From: Acidiferrobacterales bacterium
GTDB lineage: Bacteria > Pseudomonadota > Gammaproteobacteria > Acidiferrobacterales > JAJDNE01
Assembly (NCBI GenBank): GCA_022340825.1
Contig: JAJDNE010000042.1
Span: forward strand, 1-35,601
Length of the DNA stretch: 35,601 nt
Reading direction: 5' to 3'
Shown: piece after piece, positions 1 through 8,908 of the stretch
How the letters are laid out: each line of letters starts with the position of its first letter
How positions within the stretch are numbered: the stretch's first letter is position 1
Program-made: the position numbers and the translations under genes
Notes under the pieces: model-generated
The model's input: the letters and a program-made list of their open reading frames with translations, nothing else
Databases searched by the model: none
What the model was told of the DNA's origin: nothing

Positions 1-2975
1 ATTTCTGGGTATTGTTTTTCGCCTACCTGATTATGGCGCCGATCTCGGTGATCTGGGCCGCGCAGCTATATGCTGGTTTCGTTCCTCACCCGGTCGACTG
101 GTTTCGTATCAGCATGGTTGCCCTGATCGTATCCATTATTGTTGGCCTGCCCATTTTCTTTTTGATTCTTGATTTATTCGGGCGTGCGTTGACCGGTGTG
201 CCGCTTAAGCGGCCGCACGTGACGGTGCGCACCAAGGTATTCCTCATTGGCGCACTGGTACCGCTGCTGATCGATACCATGCTCGTGCAGTACTACTGGA
301 GCCGTACCGGATTCTTTACGGCAGAGACCTTTGTTGTCTGGCTGTTCCTCGAGTTGCTGGCCATCGGTGGCAGCCTGATTTTCGTCCGGAGCTTTGGCCA
401 GTCGCTGGCCCCGCTGGAAACCATTGTCGGTGGCAAACGTTCCTTTCATGATCTCGATCTCGAGGCACTGCAGTCCCAGTCGACTGATGAGATCGGCGTG
501 CTCACCACTGCCTACCGTGACCTGTTGAACCACTTGCAGGTGCAGGGCGAGATGCTTGAGCTCAATAACCAGCTGTTGCGCAAAACGGGCAACTCTCCGT
601 CGATGGAAAAGGTTGCCAATACTGTCATTTCCCTTGCCGATCGTGCCATCCAGGGAGATAGCAGCTTTCTCATCTTGCACGAGCCGGGGACAGAAAACCT
701 CTTCTGCGTGGCGGAATCCGGAAAGGAATACCGGTCTGATGGTCATTTTCGGATCGCGATGAATGAAGATTCGCTAGCAATCCTTGCATTCAGCCAGGAC
801 AAGACATTTGCCATTGCCGATGTGCAGACCGATCCTCGCTGCAGCCCCCGGTTGCGGCAGCGGTTTAATATCCAGTCTGCCCTGGCAACGCCCCTGCGAC
901 TCGAGGGCAGACCAATTGGTGTACTCATGGTTACCAGTCGTAAAACGCGGCGGGATTATTCAGAGCGCGATGAAGCAGTGCTCCAGGGACTGGCACGTGA
1001 AACAGCTCTGGCGATTAACACGCAGCGCCTGAATGAACGTCATGCGGCCAGCGAAATCGAACGTCGGGAAAAAGAAGCGCTGATCGAGCTCCTGATGAAT
1101 TCTACTGAAGAGGCAATATTCGGTGTTGATACCGATGGCGTTTGTATTTTTGTCAACCGCGCTTGTGTCGAAATGCTGGGCTATGACAACGAATCGGAAT
1201 TGCTGGATAAGAGTATCCATGAGTTGATACATCACACTCGTGCAGACGGCTCTCACTATCCCAAGGCCGAGTGCTCGGTGCGACGAGCTACGCTGGCACA
1301 AACCAGCGCGCATCGGGATGACGAGGTTCATTGGCGCAAGGATGGCACTAGTTTCCCGGTTGAATACTGGTCGCGACCCATTCGCAAAGACGGGGAAATC
1401 GTTGGCACCGTCGTGACCTTCATTGATATCACCGAGCGTCAGTTGGCAGAAAAATATCTACGCGAGAGCGAGATAAGCCTGCGGGAAAGCAAGGAGCAAC
1501 TCAACAGGGTGATAAACAGTGCTGCGATCGTTCTGTTTGCCATCGATCGTGAAGGCGTATTTATTATCTCCGAAGGTCATGGTTTGAAATCTCTGGGGCT
1601 GGTTCCCGGACAGGTAGTGGGGCGTTCGGTGATGGAAGTCTATGCAGACGTACCCGAAATCCTCTCTGATATTGAGCGCGCGCTGAAAGGTGAAGAATTT
1701 GTTTCCGAGTCAACTGTCGGAGATATTATTTTTGAGGTGAATTATTCACCGCTTTACAACGAAGACGGTCAACTGGCGGGGACCATGGGCGTGGCTGTCA
1801 ATGTGACCGAACGCATCAAGGCGCAGCAGGAGTTGGAGCAGAGTAACGAGCGCCTGGAACTGGCGATTGATGCGGGTGATATCGGGATTTGGGAGTGGGA
1901 CCTGGATACAGGTCGCGTAGACTGGTCGGAAAATGTAGAGAGTATATTCGGACTCGAACAGGGAGAATTCGAGGGAACGCTTGCGGATTATAACAAGCGC
2001 GTTTTTCCGGATGACATCGAGATGCTCGGTCAAGCCATCTCGAATGCACTGGAAAAGGATATGCCGTTTTTCGTGGAGCATCGGATCTTCAGGGGCGATG
2101 GCTCGCTTGGCTGGATTTACGGGCAGGCCAAGGTAAAACGCGACGATGCAGGAAAACCGCTAGGCATGATCGGCGTGGTGGCTGACATCACTGACCGTAA
2201 GACGGCGGAAGAACAGATTCGCCTTCACCAGGAACACCTTGAGGAGCTTGTTGACGAGAGGACAACCGAATTACGTGCTGTTAACAAGGAGCTCGAGGCG
2301 TTCTCGTACTCGGTGTCCCACGACTTACGTGCACCGCTACGTAGTATCGACGGATTCAGCCTCGCACTGCTGGAAGATTATGCAGACAAGCTGAATGAAA
2401 ACGGCCGCGACTACCTGAATCGCGTCCGCAATAGTGCCCAGCGAATGTCTGCGCTAATCGATGATCTCCTGGAGTTGTCTCGTGTCACCCGTTCAGAGAT
2501 TAAACGCGAGACTGTCGATTTGTCGGGACTCGCTCTCGACGTTTTCCAGGAACTCGCGTCTTCAGAACCGGCACGCAAGGTAGCGACGCGGGTTGAAAAT
2601 GGAATAACCGCTGTTGGCGATGCGCGATTGCTAAAAGTGGTGCTGGACAATTTGATTGGTAACGCTTGGAAGTACACGGGCAGGAATGACAACGCAAAAA
2701 TTGAGTTTGGGGTGGTTGAGAAGGACGGACTTGTCTCATACTTTGTGAAAGACAACGGTGCGGGATTTGATATGAAATATGCTGATAAACTGTTTGGCGC
2801 TTTTCAGCGTCTGCACAAGGCAGAAGAATTTCCGGGGACCGGCATTGGCCTGGCAACTGTGCAGCGCATTGTTCATCGTCATGGTGGACACGTTTGGGCA
2901 GAAGCTGCGCCAGGTAACGGAGCAATATTCTATTTCAGTCTGAATACGAGCGGCGGAGGAGACGATGGAAAATAG
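1..2975 (+). CDS. Multi-PAS/GAF membrane sensor histidine kinase (5' partial)
   Basis: The frame is open to the window edge, so the N-terminus is missing; the first visible start is a TTG at 12. Numbering residues from there, about four hydrophobic segments lie before residue 127, then a HAMP-like linker, a GAF domain (about 195-335), three PAS domains (about 353-475, 495-600, 607-735), a HisKA domain with phospho-acceptor His770 in SHDLRAPLR, and a HATPase domain with the N-box DNLIGNAWKYT and G-boxes DNGAGFD and GTGIGLA. The kinase core resembles phytochrome-type (Cph1-like) kinases, but no chromophore-binding domain is visible. The stop overlaps the following response regulator by 11 bases, which points to a cognate pair. 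The input signal cannot be read from sequence. Confidence 0.93.
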   Translation, partial: FWVLFFAYLIMAPISVIWAAQLYAGFVPHPVDWFRISMVALIVSIIVGLPIFFLILDLFGRALTGVPLKRPHVTVRTKVFLIGALVPLLIDTMLVQYYWSRTGFFTAETFVVWLFLELLAIGGSLIFVRSFGQSLAPLETIVGGKRSFHDLDLEALQSQSTDEIGVLTTAYRDLLNHLQVQGEMLELNNQLLRKTGNSPSMEKVANTVISLADRAIQGDSSFLILHEPGTENLFCVAESGKEYRSDGHFRIAMNEDSLAILAFSQDKTFAIADVQTDPRCSPRLRQRFNIQSALATPLRLEGRPIGVLMVTSRKTRRDYSERDEAVLQGLARETALAINTQRLNERHAASEIERREKEALIELLMNSTEEAIFGVDTDGVCIFVNRACVEMLGYDNESELLDKSIHELIHHTRADGSHYPKAECSVRRATLAQTSAHRDDEVHWRKDGTSFPVEYWSRPIRKDGEIVGTVVTFIDITERQLAEKYLRESEISLRESKEQLNRVINSAAIVLFAIDREGVFIISEGHGLKSLGLVPGQVVGRSVMEVYADVPEILSDIERALKGEEFVSESTVGDIIFEVNYSPLYNEDGQLAGTMGVAVNVTERIKAQQELEQSNERLELAIDAGDIGIWEWDLDTGRVDWSENVESIFGLEQGEFEGTLADYNKRVFPDDIEMLGQAISNALEKDMPFFVEHRIFRGDGSLGWIYGQAKVKRDDAGKPLGMIGVVADITDRKTAEEQIRLHQEHLEELVDERTTELRAVNKELEAFSYSVSHDLRAPLRSIDGFSLALLEDYADKLNENGRDYLNRVRNSAQRMSALIDDLLELSRVTRSEIKRETVDLSGLALDVFQELASSEPARKVATRVENGITAVGDARLLKVVLDNLIGNAWKYTGRNDNAKIEFGVVEKDGLVSYFVKDNGAGFDMKYADKLFGAFQRLHKAEEFPGTGIGLATVQRIVHRHGGHVWAEAAPGNGAIFYFSLNTSGGGDDGK

Positions 2976-3408
2976 GAAAATACTACTGGTCGAGGACAAT
3001 CCTGACGATGAGGCCCTGACGCTCAGGGCGCTGAAAAAAAACAATATTGCCAACGAAGTTGTCATTACGCGCGACGGCGTCGAGGCGCTTGACTACCTGT
3101 TCGGGGAGGGTGCGCACCAGGGCCGGGATCTTGCGGATCAACCACAAGTAATATTACTGGACCTGAAGTTGCCAAAGGTCGATGGATTGGAGGTGTTGAA
3201 ACGCATTCGTCAAGACGACCGAACCCGGAGACTGCCGGTAGTTATTCTCACGACCTCGAACGAAGACAGCGACATTGTTAGCAGTTACGACCTGGGCGCC
3301 AATAGTTACATTCGCAAGCCGGTGGATTTCGACCAGTTTATGGAGGCTGTGCGGCAACTGGGATTGTACTGGTTGGTGCTGAATGTCACCGCACCGGACG
3401 GCCATTGA
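2965..3408 (+). CDS. Receiver-only response regulator (Rcp1-like)
   Basis: This 147-residue protein is a stand-alone CheY-like receiver domain. The acidic pair is in VEDNPDD (residues 9-15), the phospho-acceptor is Asp66 in LLDLKLPKVDG, the switch Thr lies in ILTTSNE (96-97) and the conserved Lys is 118 in RKP. There is no DNA-binding or enzymatic output domain. The family usually acts as the partner of phytochrome-like kinases, passing phosphate on or acting by protein contact. The ATG is preceded by GGAGGAG and lies inside the kinase gene, which suggests translational coupling. The downstream target is unknown. Confidence 0.93.
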   Translation: MENRKILLVEDNPDDEALTLRALKKNNIANEVVITRDGVEALDYLFGEGAHQGRDLADQPQVILLDLKLPKVDGLEVLKRIRQDDRTRRLPVVILTTSNEDSDIVSSYDLGANSYIRKPVDFDQFMEAVRQLGLYWLVLNVTAPDGH

Positions 3409-3557
3409 CCCCCAGAAGGCTTCCGTGCAATTGCTGCATCGACTAAATACAGGAAGACGGAAAGAGATGTGTTCGTTCACATCATTCCGATCGACAAAAA
3501 GCCCGGTTCTTGCGTGCGGATGATTCCAGGCCGAGCGGAAAACAAGGCATATCGGCG

Positions 3558-4418
3558 ATGAAAACAGGATCGACCCTCAGGTATATCTTGTTAACGATGG
3601 TGTTGGCGACTAGTTTGATGCGCCCGGTAATCGCTCAGGATCGGTTGGTACTCGGAATTCACCCTTATAAAACTTCGGACAAACTGATCAAGGCCTATAC
3701 GCCGCTGGCGGAATACCTAACTCGCAAGGTTGGGTTACCCGTACACATAATAATTTCACCGGACTATCAGCAGCATATCGATACCATTGGCAGGGATCAG
3801 TTTGACATTGCCTACATGGGTCCAGCAGCCTACGTCAAGTTGTTCGACAACTACGGTGAAAAACCGCTTCTGGCACGGCAAGCCGTTCACGGGAAACCGA
3901 CGTTTCAGGGCAAGATCATCGTTCCCAGGGATAGTTCAATCAGGGAAATCAGGCAACTTAAGGGGAAGCGTTTTGCCTTTGGTGACCCCAACTCAACGAT
4001 GAGTCATCTTGTGCCACGCTACATGATGCTGTCAGCGGGTGTAACCACAAACAACCTCAAGAGCTTTCAGTTTCTCGGGTCTCACGACAACGTGGCACTG
4101 GCCGTACTGACCGGCGACTTTGATGCAGGCGCCGTAAAAGAGGCCGTTTTCTACAAGCATGAGGCAAGGGGCTTGCGTGCCATTGCGACAACACCAGCAC
4201 TGTCGGAACACCTTTTTATTACCAGCAGCAGACTGGATCCCGCGTTGGTTACACGGTTGCGTCAGGCAATGCTGACGGTAAACCTGGATCCGGATGGCAA
4301 AGTGATCCTGACCAGCATCAAGAGTGGTGTTACGGCCATGGTGCCGGTTGTTAACAGTGACTACGACAATCTTCGGGAAATCTTGCGCTCGCTCAGGAAT
4401 TCCGGGGTGATCAAGTAG
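3558..4418 (+). CDS. PhnD-like periplasmic substrate-binding protein
   Basis: Starting at ATG 3558, the 286-residue product has a signal peptide (Lys2 onward, hydrophobic core, likely cut after PVIA). It is followed by a PhnD/phosphonate-type periplasmic binding fold: LGIHPYKTSDKL, a typical FDIAYMGPAAYV motif, and the GKRFAFGDPNSTMSHLVP segment. Upstream in-frame TTG 3510 would put non-hydrophobic sequence ahead of the signal peptide, so 3558 is preferred even though its ribosome site is weak. No permease or ATPase gene is present. The histidine kinase downstream starts inside this stop codon (TAGTG). A role as extracytoplasmic ligand sensor for that kinase is more likely than transport, but this is inferred. 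The ligand is unknown. Confidence 0.87.
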   Translation: MKTGSTLRYILLTMVLATSLMRPVIAQDRLVLGIHPYKTSDKLIKAYTPLAEYLTRKVGLPVHIIISPDYQQHIDTIGRDQFDIAYMGPAAYVKLFDNYGEKPLLARQAVHGKPTFQGKIIVPRDSSIREIRQLKGKRFAFGDPNSTMSHLVPRYMMLSAGVTTNNLKSFQFLGSHDNVALAVLTGDFDAGAVKEAVFYKHEARGLRAIATTPALSEHLFITSSRLDPALVTRLRQAMLTVNLDPDGKVILTSIKSGVTAMVPVVNSDYDNLREILRSLRNSGVIK

Positions 4419-5644
4419 TGCCAAGTGCTTTTAGCAGAACTCGCCGCTCTGTATTGGCATTCACTCTTGCAATGCTCGGCTTTCTGGTGTTAGCCGATGC
4501 ACTCATCATTACCCAGCAATCACGCGCCATCCATGCAGAAATGCAACATCACACTGACCACGAGGTGGATCTCTTCGCAAAGCTGGTTGCAGACTCGTTA
4601 ACCCGTAACGATTATGCGGCGGTGGAGCAAGCGGCTATTAGCTGGGCCAGCGAACAGGAAAATATCCTGAAACTGAAAATTGTTACCAGCAACGGCTTCG
4701 ATCTGGTGAATTATTCGCGCAGCAAGGATGTCAGAAGTCAAGATTCCTATAAAAGGAAGATCAGCTACGGCGATGATCATTCGATAAAAATTGATATTGT
4801 AAAGGACACAAGCGGCATTAGCAGTACGCTAACCAATCTGGTGATACAACTGGTAATTATTTCTATTATCCTGGTCGCATTGCTCGGTCTTATTATTCAG
4901 CGCATCGCACTTCGCCCGCTGCAGCGCGAAATCAATCTGCACCGGAAAACGGAGGAATCTTTGCGACATTCCATCGTCGAGCTTGAGTCTATGAACTACT
5001 CGCTTTCGCATGATCTGCGCACTCCGCTGCGGGCCATCACTGGATTCAGCCAGACACTGCGGGACGATGCTGGCTCCAGATTGAGCGCGGAAGAGAGGCA
5101 GAGCCTGGAGCGTATCGAGAACGCCGGCAAGAGCATGGCGGAATTGATCGATGACATTCTGGAATTATCCCGGATGTCGAGCGCGAGGATGTCCAGATCA
5201 TCAATCGACGTCACGAAACTGGCCAGGCAGTGCCTGGAAAACCTGCTATCGAAATATCATGCTAACGAGATAGTGTGGGACATAAAGGAAGGTATGACGG
5301 CGAGCGCTGACCGGAGATTTGTCATCGTTCTTCTGGAAAACCTGCTCGATAACGCCATCAAGTACACGACGAGAACAGAATCCCCGGTTATAAAAATTGG
5401 TAGCCTGAAAAAGGAAGGTGACACCGTCTTTTACGTCCTGGATAACGGTGCTGGTTTTGATATGAAGTTTGCGGACAAGTTGTTTGAACCTTTCCAGCGG
5501 CTGCATCAGGATCAGGGATACACTGGTACTGGCATTGGCCTCGCAATCGCCACCCGTGTCGTGCAACGACATGGCGGACGAATCTGGGCGGAGTCACAAC
5601 CGGGGATGGGATCGACATTCTATTTTACCCTCCCGAACGAATAG
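4418..5644 (+). CDS. Membrane sensor histidine kinase partnered with the PhnD-like protein
   Basis: The GTG start overlaps the preceding stop by one base, a strong sign of coupled translation. The 408-residue protein has an N-terminal membrane segment (about 12-30), a periplasmic region of about 110 residues, a second membrane segment (about 140-163), a short linker, HisKA with His198 in SHDLRTPLR, and a HATPase domain (ENLLDNAIKYT, DNGAGFD, GTGIGLA). Its kinase core closely resembles that of the large kinase at the start of the cluster, sharing FDMK-ADKLF--FQRLH, so the two probably arose from a common ancestor or share the same response regulator. No response regulator follows directly. The periplasmic loop is where a binding protein could dock. 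Confidence 0.92.
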   Translation: MPSAFSRTRRSVLAFTLAMLGFLVLADALIITQQSRAIHAEMQHHTDHEVDLFAKLVADSLTRNDYAAVEQAAISWASEQENILKLKIVTSNGFDLVNYSRSKDVRSQDSYKRKISYGDDHSIKIDIVKDTSGISSTLTNLVIQLVIISIILVALLGLIIQRIALRPLQREINLHRKTEESLRHSIVELESMNYSLSHDLRTPLRAITGFSQTLRDDAGSRLSAEERQSLERIENAGKSMAELIDDILELSRMSSARMSRSSIDVTKLARQCLENLLSKYHANEIVWDIKEGMTASADRRFVIVLLENLLDNAIKYTTRTESPVIKIGSLKKEGDTVFYVLDNGAGFDMKFADKLFEPFQRLHQDQGYTGTGIGLAIATRVVQRHGGRIWAESQPGMGSTFYFTLPNE

Positions 5645-5954
5645 TTTCGCGATACTTGCCGAATTCGGCGTCCTGCTGGATTAACCATACGATAAGTACA
5701 AGTATTGGAGACTTTTATATCGTCTGCTGACGCGCCATGTTTCAAGTGCGATATTTCTCTCCTGTGCTAGATTTAAATAAGGGGATTGTAAGGGAGGGGT
5801 GCTTGATGTTGAGGTGCGATTTTTGCGTGAGACCAGATTATTTCAGGTGAAAAAAGGCAAAAGTGGCGCTGATATTACCCGGCGGGCTGGGATTCAGGCT
5901 AATATCGCCGATCGGGTGACGGTGCAGGCAGCCGCACTGCAACAGGGAAGTTAG
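5645..5954. other. 310-base leader ahead of the GGDEF-EAL gene
   Basis: No recognised gene lies here and no clear terminator follows the kinase. The last part holds an open frame from GTG 5799 to TAG 5952-5954 (51 codons plus stop), in the same frame as the next gene and touching its ATG. A second tiny frame (ATG 5806 to TGA 5850, 14 codons) sits 8 bases after a strong GGGAGGGG and overlaps GTG 5847 as GTGA. Neither peptide resembles a family I know. They may be leader peptides or chance frames. No convincing -35/-10 pair was found. Confidence 0.5.
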
Positions 5955-7646
5955 ATGTCAATTCCGATTCGCATACTTATAGTCGAAGACTCAGAAGATG
6001 ATGCACTTCTTCTGGTGCGTGAACTAAAGCGTGGCGGTTACACACCGGAACATCGTCGGGTAGAAACCGAGATGGAAATGGCGCAGGAGATGGGTCACCA
6101 GGACTGGGACCTCGTCATCACCGATCACAACATGCCCAACTTCAGCTCCAGCGCTGCACTTCAGGTCGTCAAGGACTCGGGGCGCGATATTCCCATTATC
6201 GTCGTCTCCGGCAGCATCGGCGAGGACATTGCCGTACAAGCAATGAAATCCGGCGCACACGATTACATCATGAAAGACAATCTCACGCGCCTGGTCCCTG
6301 CCATCCGGCGCGAGTTGAGTGAGGCCGAAAATCGCCACGCTCATCGCCAGGCCGAAGAAACCATCCGCCATATGGCATTTCACGATTCGCTCACCGATCT
6401 GGTCAATCGCAGGGAATTTGAACGCCGCGTCGGGCGGGCGCTTGAGCGAGCTCGCGAGCGCGAGTTGACGCATGCATTGCTCTATATCGATCTCGATCAG
6501 TTCAAGATAATCAATGATACAAGTGGCCATATCGCTGGCGACGAACTGTTGCGACAGCTGGCCCATATGCTGAAGAAACATGTTCGCGAGAGCGACACCC
6601 TGGCGCGTCTCGGGGGTGACGAGTTCGGGGCATTGCTGGAAAGCTGCCCGATGAATCGTGCTTATAATATTGCGGAAGCACTACGCCAGGCAATTCGCAA
6701 CTTCCGTTTTGTCTGGGACGGAAAGCCGTTTGCGGTAGGCGCCAGTATCGGCCTGGTAATGATGAATGGCGATACCGTCAGCGCCACGGACGCATTGAGT
6801 GCCGCAGACATGGCGTGTTACGCGGCCAAGGACCTGGGACGCGATCGCATTCACGTATTCGAGAGTGGTGATGAGGAACTCGTACGCCGTCGCGGTGAAA
6901 TGCAGTGGGTAGCGCGTATCAATGATGCGCTGGCGGAAAACCGGTTTACTCTCTACAGCCAGGCGATCCAGCCGCTAAAAAACGGCAACAGAATTCATGC
7001 AGAGTTTTTACTGCGCATGCTTGGCCCGGAATCCCAAGTCGTACCGCCGGGTGCCTTTATCCCGGCTGCAGAGCGCTACAACCTGATGCCAGCGATTGAT
7101 CGCTGGGTAATCGACAATGCCTTTGCCTATCTGTCAGGAGATTCCAGTAAAAAGTCCGGAAAGAAAGATGTGGACAAATACTTCATTAATCTCGCTGGCC
7201 CGTCCTTGAATGACAACAACCTGTTTGACTATATCAAGCGACAAATGGAAAGCTTTCGTCTCGATCCAAAAAAAATCGGTTTTGAGATTACCGAGACGGC
7301 AGCGATCGGCAACATGAGGTTGGCGGTGGAGTTTATCGATGGTATCCGCAAGCTAGGCTGCAGTTTTGCGCTGGATGATTTTGGCAGCGGCCTTTGCTCG
7401 TTTTCCTATCTTAAATCGATCCCGGTTGACTCACTAAAAATAGATGGCTGCTTTGTTCGGAGCATGAAGAACAATCGGATGGACGCTGCGATAGTCCAGG
7501 CGATCAATGAGGTGGGTCATGTGGCCGGGCTAAATACCATTGCTGAGTTCGTTGAAGACAAGGCACTTATTCCGGAGCTTAAGCATCTGGGGGTCGATTA
7601 TGCCCAGGGCTACGGCATTGCGCGCCCGATGCCGCTAAAAAGCTAG
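5955..7646 (+). CDS. Response regulator with GGDEF and EAL domains (cyclic-di-GMP turnover)
   Basis: The 563-residue protein combines a receiver domain (acidic VEDSEDD at 10-16, phospho-acceptor Asp57 in ITDHNMP), a GGDEF diguanylate cyclase domain and an EAL phosphodiesterase domain. The cyclase signature LGGDEF is intact (GGDEF 220-224), with an RESD product-inhibition site five residues before it. The EAL signature reads EFL (Glu350), and the other catalytic positions appear kept: INLAG, FEITE, LDDFGSG, LKID and IAEFVE. Both activities could therefore work, with phosphorylation setting the balance. ATG 5955 has an upstream GGGAAG. It is followed by a PilZ gene, consistent with a local cyclic-di-GMP module. 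Confidence 0.93.
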   Translation: MSIPIRILIVEDSEDDALLLVRELKRGGYTPEHRRVETEMEMAQEMGHQDWDLVITDHNMPNFSSSAALQVVKDSGRDIPIIVVSGSIGEDIAVQAMKSGAHDYIMKDNLTRLVPAIRRELSEAENRHAHRQAEETIRHMAFHDSLTDLVNRREFERRVGRALERARERELTHALLYIDLDQFKIINDTSGHIAGDELLRQLAHMLKKHVRESDTLARLGGDEFGALLESCPMNRAYNIAEALRQAIRNFRFVWDGKPFAVGASIGLVMMNGDTVSATDALSAADMACYAAKDLGRDRIHVFESGDEELVRRRGEMQWVARINDALAENRFTLYSQAIQPLKNGNRIHAEFLLRMLGPESQVVPPGAFIPAAERYNLMPAIDRWVIDNAFAYLSGDSSKKSGKKDVDKYFINLAGPSLNDNNLFDYIKRQMESFRLDPKKIGFEITETAAIGNMRLAVEFIDGIRKLGCSFALDDFGSGLCSFSYLKSIPVDSLKIDGCFVRSMKNNRMDAAIVQAINEVGHVAGLNTIAEFVEDKALIPELKHLGVDYAQGYGIARPMPLKS

Positions 7647-7772
7647 CACCTAATTTGCTCGCAGAAATTGCGGTTTGTACGACCGAAAAAACGCTTTCGG
7701 GCGTATTGATGTCTTGCTTTGGTATAACACTTGCTAAATCAAAGCTCCTAAACAAACAGGCAAATTGAACGA

Positions 7773-8069
7773 ATGACTCAGGCAGATAAAAACAACCCGG
7801 AACGCAGGGAACGTCAACGCAAAAATGACGGTGTAGAAGTGACGGTTGCCATCCCCGGCCGACCGCCTATGACATTGCTGACCTCCGACTATAGTGAGAG
7901 CGGTATATTTTTACTGTACGGTGCCAGGAACAAGCCGGCCGAAGGCAGTGAAATCACTGTCACCTTGGCGGAATTTCTGGGAAGCGACACCCCGATAGCC
8001 ATGGTGGCACGGATCATCCGTGTTGAGGAGCGTGGATTCGCCATCGAATTCGTGGGCCCCGCTGAATAG
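7773..8069 (+). CDS. Single-domain PilZ protein (cyclic-di-GMP receptor)
   Basis: The 98-residue protein is a single PilZ domain. It has an arginine-rich N-terminus (RRERQRKN), a DYSESGIFL segment matching the D/NxSxxG signature, and a closing FAIEFVG strand. These two elements make up the usual cyclic-di-GMP contact surface. It sits 126 bases after the GGDEF-EAL enzyme on the same strand, so it may read the pool set by that enzyme. The sequence gives no clue to the effector partner; some PilZ proteins of this size act on type IV pili or flagella. Ribosome site is poor (ATTGAACG before ATG). Confidence 0.85.
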   Translation: MTQADKNNPERRERQRKNDGVEVTVAIPGRPPMTLLTSDYSESGIFLLYGARNKPAEGSEITVTLAEFLGSDTPIAMVARIIRVEERGFAIEFVGPAE

Positions 8070-8225
8070 GTAATCCGACGCTCCTGCCGGTTCCGGAAGC
8101 TGTTCCAGTCTACTCAAATCAGACACTTGGCCCGTTTCGGGTCAAATCGTCGTCAATGACATTATTTGCTATGATTTGGCCGCCCTTGGGCCAGCACTAT
8201 TCCAATCATTGATGAGCGAGCAGGT

Positions 8226-8792
8226 ATGAGTATCAAGTCTGATAAATGGATTCGCCGGATGGCAGAACAGAATGGCATGATCGAACCGTTTGAACCGGCG
8301 CAGGTTCGGGACGGAGCAGGCGGGCGCGTGGTTTCCTATGGCACGTCCAGTTACGGTTACGATGTTCGCTGTTCCGACGAGTTCAAGATTTTTACCAATA
8401 TTAATTCTGCCATTGTCGATCCCAAGGACTTTGACCACACCAGCTTCGTCGATTTTAAGGGCGATGTCTGTATTATCCCGCCCAACTCGTTTGCACTGGC
8501 ACGTACGGTGGAATATTTCCGAATCCCGCGAAGCGTGTTGACCATCTGCCTGGGAAAATCGACCTATGCGCGTTGCGGTATCATCGTCAATGTCACGCCG
8601 CTGGAGCCCGAGTGGGAGGGTCATGTCACGCTTGAGTTTTCCAATACCACCCCGTTGCCGGCAAAGATCTACGCTAACGAAGGCGTCGCGCAAATGTTGT
8701 TCCTTGAATCAGATGAGGAATGTGAGACGTCCTACGGTGATCGTGGCGGTAAGTACCAGGGGCAGACCGGCGTTACCTTGCCGAAAACCTGA
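8226..8792 (+). CDS. dcd: dCTP deaminase
   Basis: The 188-residue product has the length and sequence of proteobacterial Dcd, which converts dCTP to dUTP and thereby feeds dTMP synthesis. Recognisable elements are SSYGYDVRC near the N-terminus, the active-site stretch GKSTYARCG with its conserved Arg and Ser, [14 protein letters not shown] with the catalytic Glu, and the C-terminal nucleotide-covering tail [12 protein letters not shown]. Together with the dUTPase gene at 11393-11848 it provides the dCTP to dUMP route. It appears to be transcribed alone. TATGAT at 8170-8175 is a possible -10 element but has no good -35 partner. Confidence 0.96.
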   Translation: MSIKSDKWIRRMAEQNGMIEPFEPAQVRDGAGGRVVSYGTSSYGYDVRCSDEFKIFTNINSAIVDPKDFDHTSFVDFKGDVCIIPPNSFALARTVEYFRIPRSVLTICLGKSTYARCGIIVNVTPLEPEWEGHVTLEFSNTTPLPAKIYANEGVAQMLFLESDEECETSYGDRGGKYQGQTGVTLPKT

Positions 8793-8869
8793 GCTCAATG
8801 CTTTGATATTTGGCGGCATATTGATCGCTGAAATCCTTATTGGTGTTCCTTCCTGAACCCACGAAAACG

Positions 8870-8891
8870 GTCTATTCTTAAATCAATAGAC
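8870..8891. promoter_or_regulatory. 22-bp inverted repeat in front of the Crp/Fnr gene
   Basis: The sequence GTCTATT-N8-AATAGAC has perfect 7-base arms and ends 17 bases before the ATG at 8909. Twenty-two base pairs with dyad symmetry is the usual footprint of a Crp/Fnr dimer, though the arms are not the classic TTGAT or TGTGA half-sites. Autoregulation by the following gene is a reasonable guess; a chance palindrome in an AT-rich stretch is the alternative. Confidence 0.4.
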
Positions 8892-8908
8892 TTTGTTTCA
8901 GGTTTCCT

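Noticed and set aside
7683-7700. Hairpin CCGAAA/TTTCGG after the GGDEF-EAL gene as a terminator
   Set aside because: Stem of only 6 bp with no T-run; the PilZ gene may be co-transcribed through it.
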